Assembly (NCBI RefSeq): GCF_018294505.1
Contig: NC_057800.1
Location: 174,606,396-174,670,395, forward strand
From: Triticum aestivum
Lineage: Eukaryota; Streptophyta; Magnoliopsida; Poales; Poaceae
Reading direction: 5' to 3'
Length of the DNA: 64,000 nt
Notes under the pieces: model-generated
Told to the model about the DNA's origin: nothing
Database searches by the model: none
Seen by the model: the letters and a program-made list of their open reading frames with translations, nothing else
Program-made: the position numbers and the translations under genes
In this document: positions 30,908-42,063 of the stretch, in pieces
Layout of the letters: each line of letters begins with the position of its first letter
Numbering within the stretch: position 1 is the first letter of the stretch

Positions 30908-30970
30908 ATCGTGAACACGAAAATATAATAACAACCACTTTATTATTGCCTCTAGGGCATATTTCCAAAA
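30908..30970 (-). repeat. C2 5' LTR, piece 4 (start of the LTR)
   Basis: On the minus strand it reads GGAAATATGCCCTAGAGGC, the hallmark start of this Copia LTR group and matching 54099 onward in C3. The terminal TG has decayed to TT. Confidence 0.88.
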
Positions 30971-31482
30971 AATATGACCTAAACGGCAGTGCCACAAATA
31001 TTTTGCACTATCATCATCAACTTTGCATCTTTTGGCATTAATATTATGAATATGTGGATCACTACGATGGAGATTCAATAAACCATCGAGTGCATGACCA
31101 TAGAAGGTTTTATTCATTTAAACATAACAACAATTATTCTCTGACTTAAATGAATAACCGTATTGCAATAAACATGATCTAATCATATTCATGGTCAACA
31201 CAAACACCAAATAACATTTATTTAGGTTCAACACTAATCCCCAAGGTAGAGGGAGTATGCGATGGTGATCTTATCAACCTTGGAAACTCTTCCAACACAC
31301 ATCGCCACTTTGCCCTCAACTAGTCTCTGTTCATTTTGTAACTCCTGTTTCGAGTCACTAATCTTAGCAACTGAATCGATATCAAATACCCTAGGGTTAC
31401 TATGAACACTAGTAAAGTACACATCAATAACATGTATATCAAATATACCTTTGTTCACTTTGCCATTATTCTTATCCGCCAA
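30971..31482 (-). pseudogene. C1 protease and integrase start, broken
   Basis: The segment 31482-31234 matches Copia protease, but the active site reads FDIDSVAK instead of FDTGS, so the catalytic motif is lost. The segment 31117-30971 shows the zinc-binding start of integrase (LNLHRSDPHIHN, then YLWHCRLGHI) and stops at the C2 LTR. The two parts are separated by stops. Confidence 0.78.
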
Positions 31483-32290
31483 GTATTTGGGGTAGTTCCG
31501 CTTCCAGTGACCATTCCTTTTTGCAGTAGAAGCACTCAGTTTTAGGCTTAGGTCTAGCTTTGGGCTTCTTCATGGCAGTGGCAACTTGCTTGTCATTCTT
31601 CTTGAAGTTCCCTTTCTTTTCCTTTGCCCTTTTTCTTGAAACTAGTGGTTTTGTTAACCATCAACACTTGATGTTATTTCTTGATTTCTACCATCACCGA
31701 TTTCAGCATCGCGAAGAGCTTGGGAATTTTTTCATCATCCCTTGCATATTATAGTTCATCATGAAACTCTAGTTACTCGGTGATAGTGACCAGACAACTC
31801 TGTCAATCACTATCTTATCTGGAAGATTAACTCCCACTTGATTCAAGTGATTGTAGTACCCAGACATTCTGATCGTATGCTCACTGGTTGAGCTATTCTC
31901 CTCCATCTTGTAGGCAAATTACTTGTCAGAGGTATCATACCTCTCGACATGGGAATGAGTCTGTAATACCAATTTCAACTCTTGGAACATCTCATATGCT
32001 CATTGGAGTTCAAAACATTTTTGAAGTCCCGGTTCTAAGACGTAAAGCATGGTGCACTAAACTATCAAGTAGTCATCATACCGAGCTTGCCAAACATTCA
32101 TAACGTCTACATCTACTCCTGCAATAGGTCTGTCACCTAGCGGTGCATCAAGGACATAATTCTTTTGTGCAGCAATGAGGATAATCCTCAGATCACGGAC
32201 CCAGTCCGCATCATTGCTACTACCATCTTTCAACTTAATTTTCTCTAGGAACATATCAAAAATAAAACAGGGAGCTACATCACAAGCTAT
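31483..32290 (-). pseudogene. gag: C1 gag, heavily decayed
   Basis: The position equal to the gag start ATG is now ATA (32288-32290). Matching segments include DWVRDLRIILIAAQKNYVL and GVNLPDKIVIDRVV. At least four in-frame stops are seen. One extra A in the zinc-knuckle codons (CFYCKKEW instead of CFYCKRNGH) shifts the frame near 31520. It is older than the gag of C2 or C3. Confidence 0.82.
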
Positions 32291-33328
32291 TGATCTACAA
32301 CATAGATATGCAAATACTATCAGGACTAAGTTCATTATAAATTAAGTTCAATTATTCATATTACTTAAGAACTCCCACTTAGATAGACATCCCTCAAGTC
32401 ATCTAAATGATCACGTGATCCATATCAATAAACCATGTCCGATCATCACGTGAGATGCAGTAGTCTTCAATGGTGAACATCTCTATGTTGATCATATCTC
32501 ACTTTTGCGCGTCGGTCCTAAACAAACGGTTTAAAACCCCTATCCGCGACGGCATTTGGAACCATCACCAAGTGAGTGTGGGTGATAGGGGGGTCCTTCC
32601 CACACGACCCAGAAACCGTCGGGGATAGGGCCCCTATAGTACTCCTACCTATTTCTGCTCGCATTGCCATCACAGTTGGTATTCTGTGGTGCTACGTTTA
32701 TGATGCACGGCCCATCACAAACGGTTCACTATTATAGAACGTGTATGATGCGCGGACCATCACAAACGGTTCACCATTAAGAAGATTAGCTAATCGTCGT
32801 ACGAGTGTCGGACAGGATTACGAAATGTCGGACCGTCGTAACACCGTCGTACATGACAACTATCGCACACGCTATTCTATGGTGCAATGTTTACGATGCA
32901 TACTTCATCAGAAACAGTTCATGGTTGCGAATCGTGTACGATAAGGCAACTAACACAAATGTTTAGTTTGCCCGCGCCGTTTGTGATATTGTCTGAATCG
33001 CACACGCTTTGCAAACGGCAACTGTGTGCATGCTTGCACACATTTCCTCTTTGTGAACCGTCTCGGATTATGGTGCATATCGCAAACGTTTGTGTTTTAC
33101 CAACCGTGTGTGCCATAACAACCTGGAGAGCATAATTTCACCATAATTTAATTGCTGCTTTTCCAAATTGTATCGTATTTGGATTTGAATTTGAATGTAT
33201 GCTACAACTTTGTTCATATCCATCAGGTTCAAACAACCAATGCATTATTCGATTCATAGGTACATATGTTCAAGAATTACATAAGAACCAAATAAAGAAT
33301 GATGAACCATAGTTGTATACTTGTACTA

Positions 33329-33852
33329 TTACAGACGGTAAAGAAAGAGGCGAAATATATTCTGGTTGCTGAACAAGGTGAAGCGAAATGCCCATATTGT
33401 GCCCTCCTCATGCAGAAGGCACGCACGACTCTTGTCCAACCCCTTGTGATGGCCGACCGCCCATCCTTCACGGTCTTCATGAAAACATCTAGATAATCAT
33501 CGTGTTCTGGTAGAAATACTTTAACCTTTGCATGCCCATCAATCATGTAGTTTGAGAGGTAATCTTGAGTAAACTGCTTTGGCAACCACTACAGAGGAAT
33601 AAGATTTTAGACATTGTCATCTAACACAACTCATTATGGGCAGTAAAAAGAAGGTTGCAGAGTTCTTACTTACCATCCTGCAGTTCGCTATTGTCTTGGA
33701 TAAAGTGTAAACAAATAGTTTAATTGCCATCTTTGGACCCATTTTACTAACAATCTTTATCAGCTTCCTCACTTGATGCTGGTTCATCGATATCTCATTG
33801 CCCCATATGCAGAAAGGGTTGAAACGCGGATCTTTACCAATGACATATGTAC
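33329..33852 (-). pseudogene. B3-like protein gene, last two exons, frameshifted
   Basis: One exon runs 33852-33674, entered at a TTTTAG acceptor (YVIGKDPRFNPFCIWGNEIS, KLIKIVSKMGPK). An 85-bp intron (33673-33589, GTAAGT to GTAG) follows. The last exon runs 33588-33329. The splice is in phase 0, reading NCRM then WLPKQFTQDYL. The last exon resembles a plant B3 domain: LPKQF, VKVFLP, YLDVFMK, then ITRGWTRVVRAF and, one frame over, IWAFRF and a closing FRLFLYRL before TAA at 33329. A one-base deletion near 33408 breaks the frame. It is probably a gene carried by the surrounding transposon; whether it is captured or native is unknown. Confidence 0.6.
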
Positions 33853-33913
33853 CTAAAAGCACCAAGTTAATATTAGAAGCTAAACAATAATGGCACAATG
33901 ATGTAGTACAACA

Positions 33914-34001
33914 CTCTTTTATAATATGTCTATATACATCCGTATGTGGTAGTCCATTAGAAATCTCTAAAAAGAACAAATATTTAGCAACGGAGGGAGT
34001 A
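33914..34001 (-). mobile_element. Stowaway-type MITE, half only
   Basis: From the right edge on the minus strand it reads TACTCCCTCCGTTGCTAAA, then matches the first half of a common grass Stowaway MITE (TTTTTAGAGATTTC, GGACTACCACATACGG). The other terminus is absent. It sits in an intron of the B3-like gene. Confidence 0.78.
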
Positions 34002-35381
34002 TCTTATAAGATCCAATATACTCACATATTAGATGAATTAACATATTATATTATGGGTCGGAAGGAGTTTAGTTCGTTCTTAAAAATTATCAGCTGTTGT
34101 ATCCACGGGTTATAGTTAGTTTGAGCTAGTTCGGGCTCAAATAGCCTAAAGTATATCTAAACATGAGGGCTATTTGAGCTAGTTGCATCTATAACCCACC
34201 CAAAAAAACTAGTATCCAACCCAAGAGATGCTAATTGGAGCTAGTTCTCCTGGTGCATTTATTGTCAATCTAACCCTGCCATCCAAACAACTCTTTGGAT
34301 GGAGTTAGTTCAGGGTTAGTAATGAGCTAGAAACTAACTCAAACCTCTTGCTAAGTTGAGTATCCAAACAAGGCTGTGTTGTTGCTGTTGCTATTGCTGC
34401 TCTTCTACGTATATCTAGACATCATTAGAACATTAATGTAACACTCTTCCTTGTTGCTATGTAGCCTAGGATTGCATATTTAGACATTAAGTACAGTCTC
34501 AGATATATTAAGTACAGGATCATTAGAACATTATCTGTAGCCTCAGATATATTACATATGGCCCTAGTTAACCTAAGGAAAAATGGGTTTCAGATATATT
34601 CAGTTAAAAGTCTGATTCACCGATTAGTCCCTTATCAGTCGCTGGCCTATATGGTACCAGCTACGGATATCCTAAACAGTGAGCAGATATAAGCCATGGG
34701 ATGAAACTAACCTCGATGGAAAACAACAGTCGTCCCCAAAATTGTCCTGTGTAGGTACACCAAGAAGCATGTTAAGCACAACATGCTAAACATCAACCAA
34801 AATTATCCATGGTAGACAAAATAATCTCCAAAAGATAGCTTTAGTGTGCATGTTTAAGCACGCTAGTAAAGGAAAACAAGTGGAAAGGTGTGCTAACTAC
34901 AACAGGCCTAACATTTAACAACAAGCAAACATGGTCATTCAAACTGGTATTGTGCCGGTCTAAGTACACTAGTTATGGTTGAATAAAAATGGAAAGGCCT
35001 GTCAACTACAAGATGCAACAAGCAAATGTAGTCATTCATAGTGGTATTGTTGAAACTGGTACTGATGAAATTGAACTGCACAGTTCATACTTGCACATAT
35101 AGAACATCACGTTGTGAATAACTGGAAGAAACAAGGCATACTACGAAAAACCAAAGATAGCATTTGGCACTGAACATATGCTTACTACAAACAACTGAAC
35201 AATCAAAAAACTTTAAAAGAGGCATATGCTAGCTATAACAGGCTTAACAGCAAGCAAATATATGCATTCCTATCGGTATGTTTAAAACTGGATTGATGAA
35301 ATGTACTGCATAGTAAATAATTGCACATATAGAGCATCACTTTGTGAACAACTGAAATAAACAAATCATGGGTTTCCTCAC
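34002..35381. other. Non-coding stretch of the class II-like block
   Basis: It is AT-rich and I see no gene. On the minus strand it would be intron. An imperfect hairpin around CCATCCAAA...TTTGGATGG (about 34279-34302) may belong to a decayed MITE covering about 34100-34375. Confidence 0.5.
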
Positions 35382-36040
35382 TTGTCACAGATGGGCTCGT
35401 TCCCGTGGGAAGAGCACGGACCCTGGATGCGCTGCATGTTGTCGCAGATGGGCTCCTTCCCCTTGTAAGAGCATGGCTGTAGGGCCCTCCCTGATGTCGC
35501 AGATGGGCACTTTCCCCTTGGAAGAGCAGATGCGCTCTTTCCCCTTGGAAGAGCCAGAGAGGGTGCCCTCCTCGTGGGCGTCGTCGATGAGGTCTGACTT
35601 GGAAGCTGTGGATCCCAAGCCAACATCGCATAACGTGTCCTTCAGAAATGACAAAAGGGGATTGATGGCGATGTAGAATGGCAAATTGTTGACAGCGAGC
35701 CAGAGGAGATCAGCGGCGTGGCCATGGATGAGATCGACAGCGGTTGAACCCGAGGGGTTGGAGGTGGGCCAATTAAAACTGTGACACAACCCGCCTCAGG
35801 GCGTCGCTGTCGATGACCTCGATGTCGTAGCCGGCGGACGAGACATGCCCGCATACTCTAGCCCACTGCTTGAGTGTCTGCTGCCAATAATGGTCGCCAG
35901 CTACCTCGGCGACGTCGGGCAAAGAGACCGCTATACACCTCTTTTGGGCCACTCACTCCTCGAGCTCCACGGGAAGCGTAGCCGGGCTTAGGCTGCGATG
36001 CTCTGGAGTGTGGGATGGGGATGGGGATGGGGATCTGTGG
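35382..36040 (-). pseudogene. First exon of the same class II-carried gene (tentative), broken
   Basis: Coding-like sequence is spread over three frames on the minus strand: LPVELEE...LPDVAEVAG...YDIEVIDSDALRRVV, then NWPTSNPSGSTAVDLIHGH and LLSFLKDTLCDVGLG, then repeated KGK..IC words (KGKERIC, KGKVPIC, KGKEPIC). An in-frame TGA near 35950, a one-base insertion near 35785 and a shift near 35480 break it. It ends at a plausible donor, GTGAGG (35381-35376). I do not recognise the protein. Joining it with the B3-like exons into one gene is inference from strand, order and splice sites. Confidence 0.45.
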
Positions 36041-36192
36041 GAAAGGGGGCATTTGGCATGCGTCATCTAAGAAACTCAGGGCGGACTGGGTATGGAGATC
36101 GGTGGGTAAGCTGCATGGGCAAACCGGCAGATGTTGACAATGGAGGCCTTGCGGCAGTGGCGGGGACTTTGCTAGGGTTTCGAGCGAGGGAG

Positions 36193-36210
36193 GGTGTGTG
36201 TGTGTGTGTG
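36193..36210. repeat. (GT)n microsatellite at the F insertion point
   Basis: About nine GT units directly precede the F LTR at 36212. Confidence 0.9.
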
Positions 36211-36211
36211 C

Positions 36212-37884
36212 TGATACGTCTCCAACGTATGTATAATTTTTGATTGTTCCATGCTATTATATTATCAACCTTGGATGTTTTATATGCATTTATATGCTAT
36301 TTATATGATTTTTTGGACTAACCTATTAACCTAGAGCCCACTGCCAGTTTCTCATTTTTCCTTGTCTTTGAGTATCGCAGAAAAGGAAAATCAAACGGAG
36401 TCCAATTGACTTGAAATTTCACGGAGATCATTTTTGGACCAGAAGAAGCCCACGGAGTACCGGAGATGGGCCAGAAGAGTCCCGAGGCCACCACGAGGGT
36501 GGGGGGCGCGCCCCTACCTCGTGGCCGCTTTGGAGACCCCCCTGACTTGTCCCCAACGCCAACACCTCTTATATATACAGAAACCTCCAAAATATAACCT
36601 AGATCGGGAGTTCCGCCGCCGCAAGCCTCTATAGGCACCGAAAACAAATCTAGACCCGTTCCAGCACCCTGCTAGAGGGGGAATCCCTCTCCGGTGGCCA
36701 TCTTCATCATCCCGACACTCTCCATGTTGAGGAGGGATTACTTCACCTCGGGGTTGAGGGTATGTACAAGTATCTATGTGTTTGCTCTCTCACTCTCTCT
36801 CTCTCGTGTTCTTGATTCGACACGATCTTGATGTACATCAAGCTTTGCTATTATAGTTGGATCTTATGATGTTTCTCCCCCTCTACTCTCTTGTGATGGA
36901 TTTAGTTTTCCCTTTGAAGTTATCTTATCGGATTGAGTCTTTAAGGGTTTGAGAACACTTGATGTATGTCTTGCATGTGCTTATCTGTGGTGACAATGGG
37001 ATATCCCGTGATCCACTTGATGTATGTTTTGGTGATCAACTTGCGAGTTCCGTGACCTCGTGAACTTATGCATAGGGGTTGGCACACGTTTTCGTCTTGA
37101 CTCTCCGGTAGAAAACTTTGGGGCACTCTTTGAAGTTCTTTGTGTTGGTTGAATAGATGAATATGGGATTGTGTGATGCATATCGTATAATCATACCCAC
37201 AGATACTTGAGGTGACATTGGAGTATCTAGGTGACATTAGGGTTTCGGTTGATTTGTGTCTTAAGGTGTTATTCTAGTACGAACTCTAGGATAGATTGAA
37301 CAGAAAGAGTAGCTTCGTGTTATTTTACTACTGACTCTTGAATAGATCGATCAGAAAGAATAACTTTGAGGTGGTTTCGTACCCTACAATAATCTCTTCG
37401 TTTGTTCTCTGCTATTATTGACTTTAGAGTGACTCTTTGTTGCATGTTGAGGGATAGTTATATGATCCAATTATGTTATTATTCTTGGGAGAACTTGCAC
37501 TAGTGAAAGTATGAACCCTAGGCCTTGTTTCCTAGCATTGCAATACCGTTTTCGCTCACTTTTATCTTTAGGTACCTTTCTGTTTTTATATCTTCAGATT
37601 ACAAAAGCCTATATCTACCATGTATATTCCACTTGTATCACTATCTCTTCGCCGAACTAGTGCACCTATACAATTTACCATTGTATTGGGTGTGTTGGGG
37701 ACACAAGAGACTCTTTGCTATTTGGTTGCAGGGTTGTTTGAGAGAGACCATCTTCATCCTACGCCTCACATGGATTGATAAACCTTAGGTCATCCACTTG
37801 AGGGAAATTTTCTACTGTCCTACAAACCTCCGCACTTGGAGGCCCAACAACGTCTACAAGAAGAAGGTTGTGTAGTAGACATCA
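36212..37884 (+). repeat. F LTR, first copy
   Basis: The 1,673-bp LTR runs TGATACGTCTCCAACG to GTAGTAGACATCA. A TATATATA box lies near 36573. A GC-rich inverted repeat, CCACGAGG...CCTCGTGG, lies at 36491-36524 just upstream. Confidence 0.92.
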
Positions 37885-37894
37885 AGCTCTTTTC

Positions 37895-37911
37895 TTGCGC
37901 CGTTGCCGGGA
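37895..37911 (+). promoter_or_regulatory. Primer-binding site of the first F copy, decayed
   Basis: TTGCGCCGTTGCCGGGA lies ten bases after the LTR. The intact form in the second copy matches the tRNA-Asp 3' end. Confidence 0.72.
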
Positions 37912-38027
37912 GGTTAGCGCTTGAAGGTATATCTTTAGATCTTGCAATCGAATCTTTTAGTTTCTTGTTTTACCACTAGTTAGTCTATAAAATAAAATTA
38001 CAAAAAACGGAATTAAGGTTTCCTCAT

Positions 38028-38501
38028 ATGCTTCATCTTTTTAATGTCTTTCGTGAAAATAAGGATTCCGATAATTGTGCCAAAGTGTTAGAAGAAGAAT
38101 ATATCAAAATGTTTGGCACTAAATCTTTGGATGATGAGCATGATTGCAATATTTTTAGTATGAATTCTTTGAATATCCATGATGCAAATGATATGCAAAG
38201 CCACAAGCTTGGGGATTCTATGTTTGATGAAGATGATATTTTTTGTCCCCCAAGTTTTGATGAGCAAATTTATCTTGATGATAGCATGCCTCCTATTTAT
38301 GATGATTATATTGATGAAAGTGGGTTTGGAAGAGTGTCAACTTTAGGAAGTAATGATCCCACTATTTTGGAGGGTGTTGAATCTTATTATTGTGAAAGTG
38401 GGTTTGGAGAGGTCATGACTTTAGTTAATGTTAATCCCACTATTTTGGAAGAGTGTAAACTTTGCATACATGTGGATCATGTTAAGAATGTGTTTTGGTG
38501 A
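38028..38501 (+). CDS. Small acidic ORF of family F (157 aa)
   Basis: It starts at the ATG 38028 (MLHLFNVFRENKD), 117 bases past the primer site. It is rich in Asp/Glu with a tandem motif: DESGFGRVSTLGSNDPTILE, then ESGFGEVMTLVNVNPTILEE. It matches no gag or pol motif I know. The frame stops at 38501, but the next frame (MCFGDSYIVEFSYDPTC) looks like a continuation after a small shift, so the original may have been longer. The second F copy has the same ORF with two one-base deletions. This ORF recurs in many wheat copies of the family, from memory. Its function is unknown. Confidence 0.65.
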   Translation: MLHLFNVFRENKDSDNCAKVLEEEYIKMFGTKSLDDEHDCNIFSMNSLNIHDANDMQSHKLGDSMFDEDDIFCPPSFDEQIYLDDSMPPIYDDYIDESGFGRVSTLGSNDPTILEGVESYYCESGFGEVMTLVNVNPTILEECKLCIHVDHVKNVFW

Positions 38502-41228
38502 TAGCTATATTGTTGAATTTTCTTATGATCCTACATGTAATTATTATTAGGGAGGAATATATGCTTGTGGGAGTTGCAATAATATCAAGTTTCCTCTCTA
38601 TGTGCTTAAATTCCGAAAGTTATGCTTGTTTTACCTTCCTATGCAAGTTGATTCTTGTTCCCATAAGTTGTTTTCTCACAAAATCCCGATGCGTAGGAAG
38701 TGGGTTAGACTTAAATGTGCTAGTTATATTCTTCATGATGCTCTCTTTATGTTTCAATTCTTATCTTTTATGTGAGCATCATTGAAATCATCATGCCTAG
38801 CTAGGGGTGATAAACGATAGCGCTTGTTGGGAGGCAACCCAATTTTATTTTTGTTACTTGATTTTTTCTCCTGTTTAGTAATAAATAATTCATATACCCT
38901 CTGTTTAGATGTGGTTTTATGTTGAAATTATTGTTTGTGCCAAGTAGAACCTTTGGGAATACTTGGGTGAAGTCTTTGTGATCTTGCTGTGAAAAACAGA
39001 AACTTTAGCGCTCATGAGATTAGCTACCATTTTTTACTGGAGAGTGCTATTAAGTTGATTACTTTTGCAGATGATAAATAGATAAATTCCTCACATCCAC
39101 CAATTTAATTCAAATTTTGTGGAGTTCCATAAGTATACGTTTGATACAGATTACTACAGACTGTTCTGTTTTTGACAGATTCTATTTTCTATGTGTTGAT
39201 TGCTTATTTTGATGAATCTATGAGTAGTATCGGAGGGTATGAACCATAGAGAAGTTGGAATACATTAGATATTACACGAATATTAATTTAGAATGAGTTC
39301 ACAACAGTACCTAAGTGGTGATTTATTTTCTTATATTAACGGAGCTTACGAGTTTTCTGTTAAGTTTTGTGTTGTGAAGTTTTCAAGTTTTGGGTAAAGA
39401 TTCGATGGACTATGGAATAAGGAGTGGCAAGAGCCTAAGCTTGGGGATGCCCAAGGTACCCCAAGGTAATATTCAAGGACAACCAAGAGCCTAAGCTTGG
39501 GGATGCCCAGGAAGGCATCCCCTCTTTCGTCTTCATTCATCGGTAACTTTACTTGGAGCTATATTTTTATTCACCACATGATATGTGTTTTGCTTGGAGC
39601 GTCATTTTATTTTCTTATGTTTTGCTTTCTGTTTGAATAAAATACCAAGATCTGAAATTCTTAAATGTCAGAGAGTCTTCACATAGTTGCATAATTATTC
39701 GACTACTCATTGATCTTCACTTATATCTTTTAGAATAATTTGTCATTTGTTCTAGTGCTTCACTTATATCTTTTTAGAGCACGTCGGTGGTTTTATTTTG
39801 AAGAAATAGATGAACTCTCGTGCTTCACTTATATTATTTTGAGAGTCTTTACAACAGCATGGTAATTTGTTTGGGTTATAAAATTAGTCCAAATATGATA
39901 GGCATCCAAGATGGGTATAATAAAAACTTTCATATAGAGTGCATTGAATACTATGAGAAGTTTGATACTTGATGATTGTTTTGAAATATGAAGATGGTAA
40001 TATTAGAGTCGTGCTAGTTGAGTAATTGTGAATTTGAGAAATACTTGAGTTGAGGTTTGCATGTCCCATAGCATGCATGTATGGTAGCCGTTGTGTAACA
40101 AATTTGAAACATGAGGTGTTCTTTGATTGTCTTCCTTATGAGTGGCGGTCGGGGACGAGCGATGGTCTTTTCCTACCAATCTATCCCCCTAGGAGCATGC
40201 GCGTAGTGCTTGGTTTTTGATGACTTGTAGATTTTTGCAATAAGTATATGAGTTCTTTATGACTAATGTTGAGTCCATGGATTATGCGCATTCTCACCCT
40301 TCCATCATTGCTAGCCTCTTCGGTACCGTGCATTGCCCTTTCTCACCTCAAGAGTTGGTGCAAACTTTGCCGGTGCATCCAAACCCCGTGATATGATACG
40401 CTCTGTCACACATAAACCGCCTTATATGTTCCTCAAAATAGCCACCGTACCTACCTATTATGGCATTTCCATAGCCATTCCGAGATATATTACCATGCAA
40501 CTTTCCACCGTTCCGTTTATTATGACACGCTTCATCATTGTCATATTGCCTTGCATGATCATGTAGTTGACATCGTATTTGTGGCAAGGCCACCATGCAT
40601 AATTCTTTTATACATGTCACTCTTGATTCATTGCACATCCCGGTACACCGCCGGAGGCATTCATATACAGTCATATTTTGTTCTAAGTATCGAGTTGTAA
40701 TTCTTGAGTTGTACATAAATAAAAGTGTGATCATATTCATTATTAGAGCATTGTACCATGTGAGGAAAGGATGATGGAGACTATGAATCCCCCAAAAGTC
40801 GGGATGAGACTCCGGACGAAGAAAAAAAAAGAAAAAAAAAGAGAAAGGCCAAATAAAAAAAGGCCAAAAAACAAAAGAAATGAGAGAAAAATAGAGAAGG
40901 GACAATGCTACTATCCTTTTACCACACTTGTGCTTCAAGGTAGCACCATGATCTTCATGATAGAGAGTCTCCTATGTTGTCACTTTCATATACTAGTGGG
41001 AATTTTCATTATAGAACTTGGCTTGTATATTCAAACAACGGGCTTCCTCAAAATGCCCTAGGTCTTCGTGAGCAAGCAAGTTGGATGCACACCCACTTAG
41101 TTCCTTTTGTTGAGCTTTCATACATTTATAGCTCTAGTGCATCCGTTGCATGGCAATCCCTACTACTCGCACTGGCATCAATTGATGGGCATCTCCATAG
41201 ACGTTGATTAGCCGCGTCAATGTGAGAC
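38502..41228. other. F internal non-coding region, first copy
   Basis: It is AT-rich with no convincing gene. It includes two copies of AGCCTAAGCTTGGGGATGCC (about 39433 and 39488), which resemble the true polypurine tract AAGCTTGGGGATGCT at 42503-42517. A hyper-A tract lies near 40820-40895. Confidence 0.65.
40815..40895. repeat. A-rich low-complexity tract
   Basis: Poly-A runs are broken by G and GGCC words. A Lys-rich frame through it is an artefact of composition. Confidence 0.85.
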
Positions 41229-42063
41229 TGTCGGTGTTCTGGGAACAGGGGTCCCCAGACTTGCCTGCCTGCGGCCCACGGCGTGGCTCTACAAGCGGGC
41301 CCGTACAACCCATCTTCACCAGCAAGGACTAAAGACCCTCGCAAGGGGACAAGCCTCGTGAGGCAAGCTGCCAGGCGTACCTCACGAGGTTCTAGTGACG
41401 TGAGCCATGACGACTAAGGCCAGGCGGTCGCCAGCGCGCACAGTGTCCTTGTTTCCTCTTTGGTGCTAAGGAAGCAGGCGCAGGCGCGGAGTACCAAGGC
41501 GTCAAGCAAAGGTTTCCATATCGGTGCAATGAGACCAAGACCAGCAAGACGGCAAGACGAAGGTCACCGTGGAGCCCAAGACGGCGTCACCACCAGAGCC
41601 TTTGGCAGGCGAAGACTGCTTTTGTCAGGATAAGCTATACTAGTTGTCCCCTTTCGAATTGGCCATTGTTGTCTCCCTTCCCGCTCAATATTTGGGGAGA
41701 GGACCAGGGCCTCTATAAATAGGACTAGCCACCACCATAGCCGAAAGGGAGGTCAGATCGAGAGGGACTAGAACAACCACAAGTTCACCAAGCACAAGAA
41801 CACCTCTCCTCAGGAGGCTGTTCTTCCCCTTGTACTATTCATCCTCAGCCCAAGTGGCAATCGACCACACCACACTAGAGTAGGGTATTACACCACAACA
41901 GTGGCCCGAACCGGTATAAATCCTGTGTCCTTTGTGTTGTGAGTTCGTCGAGTTAGTTCGTAAGACCTTAGATGAGCTAGGACGTGGATCGGTAGGCGGG
42001 AGATCTTCGTTCGCACCCCAATGTTCGAACCTTGAGGGTTTCTCTGGAACCCGTGATTCGACA
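41229..42063 (+). mobile_element. Solo LTR of family A (A5)
   Basis: The 835-bp LTR runs TGTCGGTGTTCTGG to GATTCGACA, with an exact duplication GAGAC (41224-41228 and 42064-42068). The TATAAATA box is at about 41715. It is more diverged and about 100 bp shorter than the A2/A3 LTRs, so it is an older or different subfamily copy. No internal sequence is present. Confidence 0.93.

Larger units (their letters stand above)
959..30970 (-). mobile_element. Copia element C2 (BARE/Angela-like), partial, broken by four insertions
   Basis: Read on the minus strand, the 5' LTR starts near 30970 and continues in pieces at 30908-30970, 14067-14922, 5346-5570 and 3062-3648. The primer site, leader and gag follow down to 959, where A1 is inserted. 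With the intervening elements and duplicated target bases removed, the LTR is about 1,716 bp, close to the 1,727 bp of the unbroken LTR of C3. The terminal TG/CA pairs have decayed to TT (30970) and TA (3062). The rest of the element lies left of the window. Its right edge abuts the C1 integrase. Confidence 0.85.
30971..32499 (-). mobile_element. Copia element C1, partial and decayed
   Basis: On the minus strand it carries a short leader, gag, protease and the first ~45 codons of integrase. It is cut off by the start of the C2 LTR (30970) and, at its 5' side, by the class II-like block at 32500. Leader and gag match C2 and C3. It is the older host into which C2 inserted. Confidence 0.83.
32500..36211. 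mobile_element. Class II-like transposon block, partial (CACTA-like, tentative)
   Basis: The left edge is precise: the C1 leader matches the C2 leader up to GATCATATCT, then CACTTTTGCGCGTCGG begins at 32500. The first 600 bp carry scattered short repeats (ACAAACGGTT near 32525, 32717 and 32762; CAAACGGCAAC near 33011; CGCACACG at 32866 and 32998), like the subterminal repeats of CACTA elements. A broken spliced gene follows on the minus strand. The right end is missing, replaced by the F element at 36212. The terminal CAC differs from the usual CACTA and no matching inverted end is in the window, so the class is uncertain. Confidence 0.45.

Noticed and set aside
32500..33120. Definite CACTA terminus
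   Set aside because: The edge reads CACTTTT rather than CACTA and the opposite terminus is absent, so only a tentative class II call is made.
34100..34375. Possible complete MITE with hairpin CCATCCAAA/TTTGGATGG
   Set aside because: No clear terminal inverted repeats or target duplication could be paired, so it is mentioned only as a possible decayed element.
40771..41061. Lys-rich 96-codon frame
   Set aside because: It is a product of the A-rich tract in F internal sequence, with no support in the second F copy.
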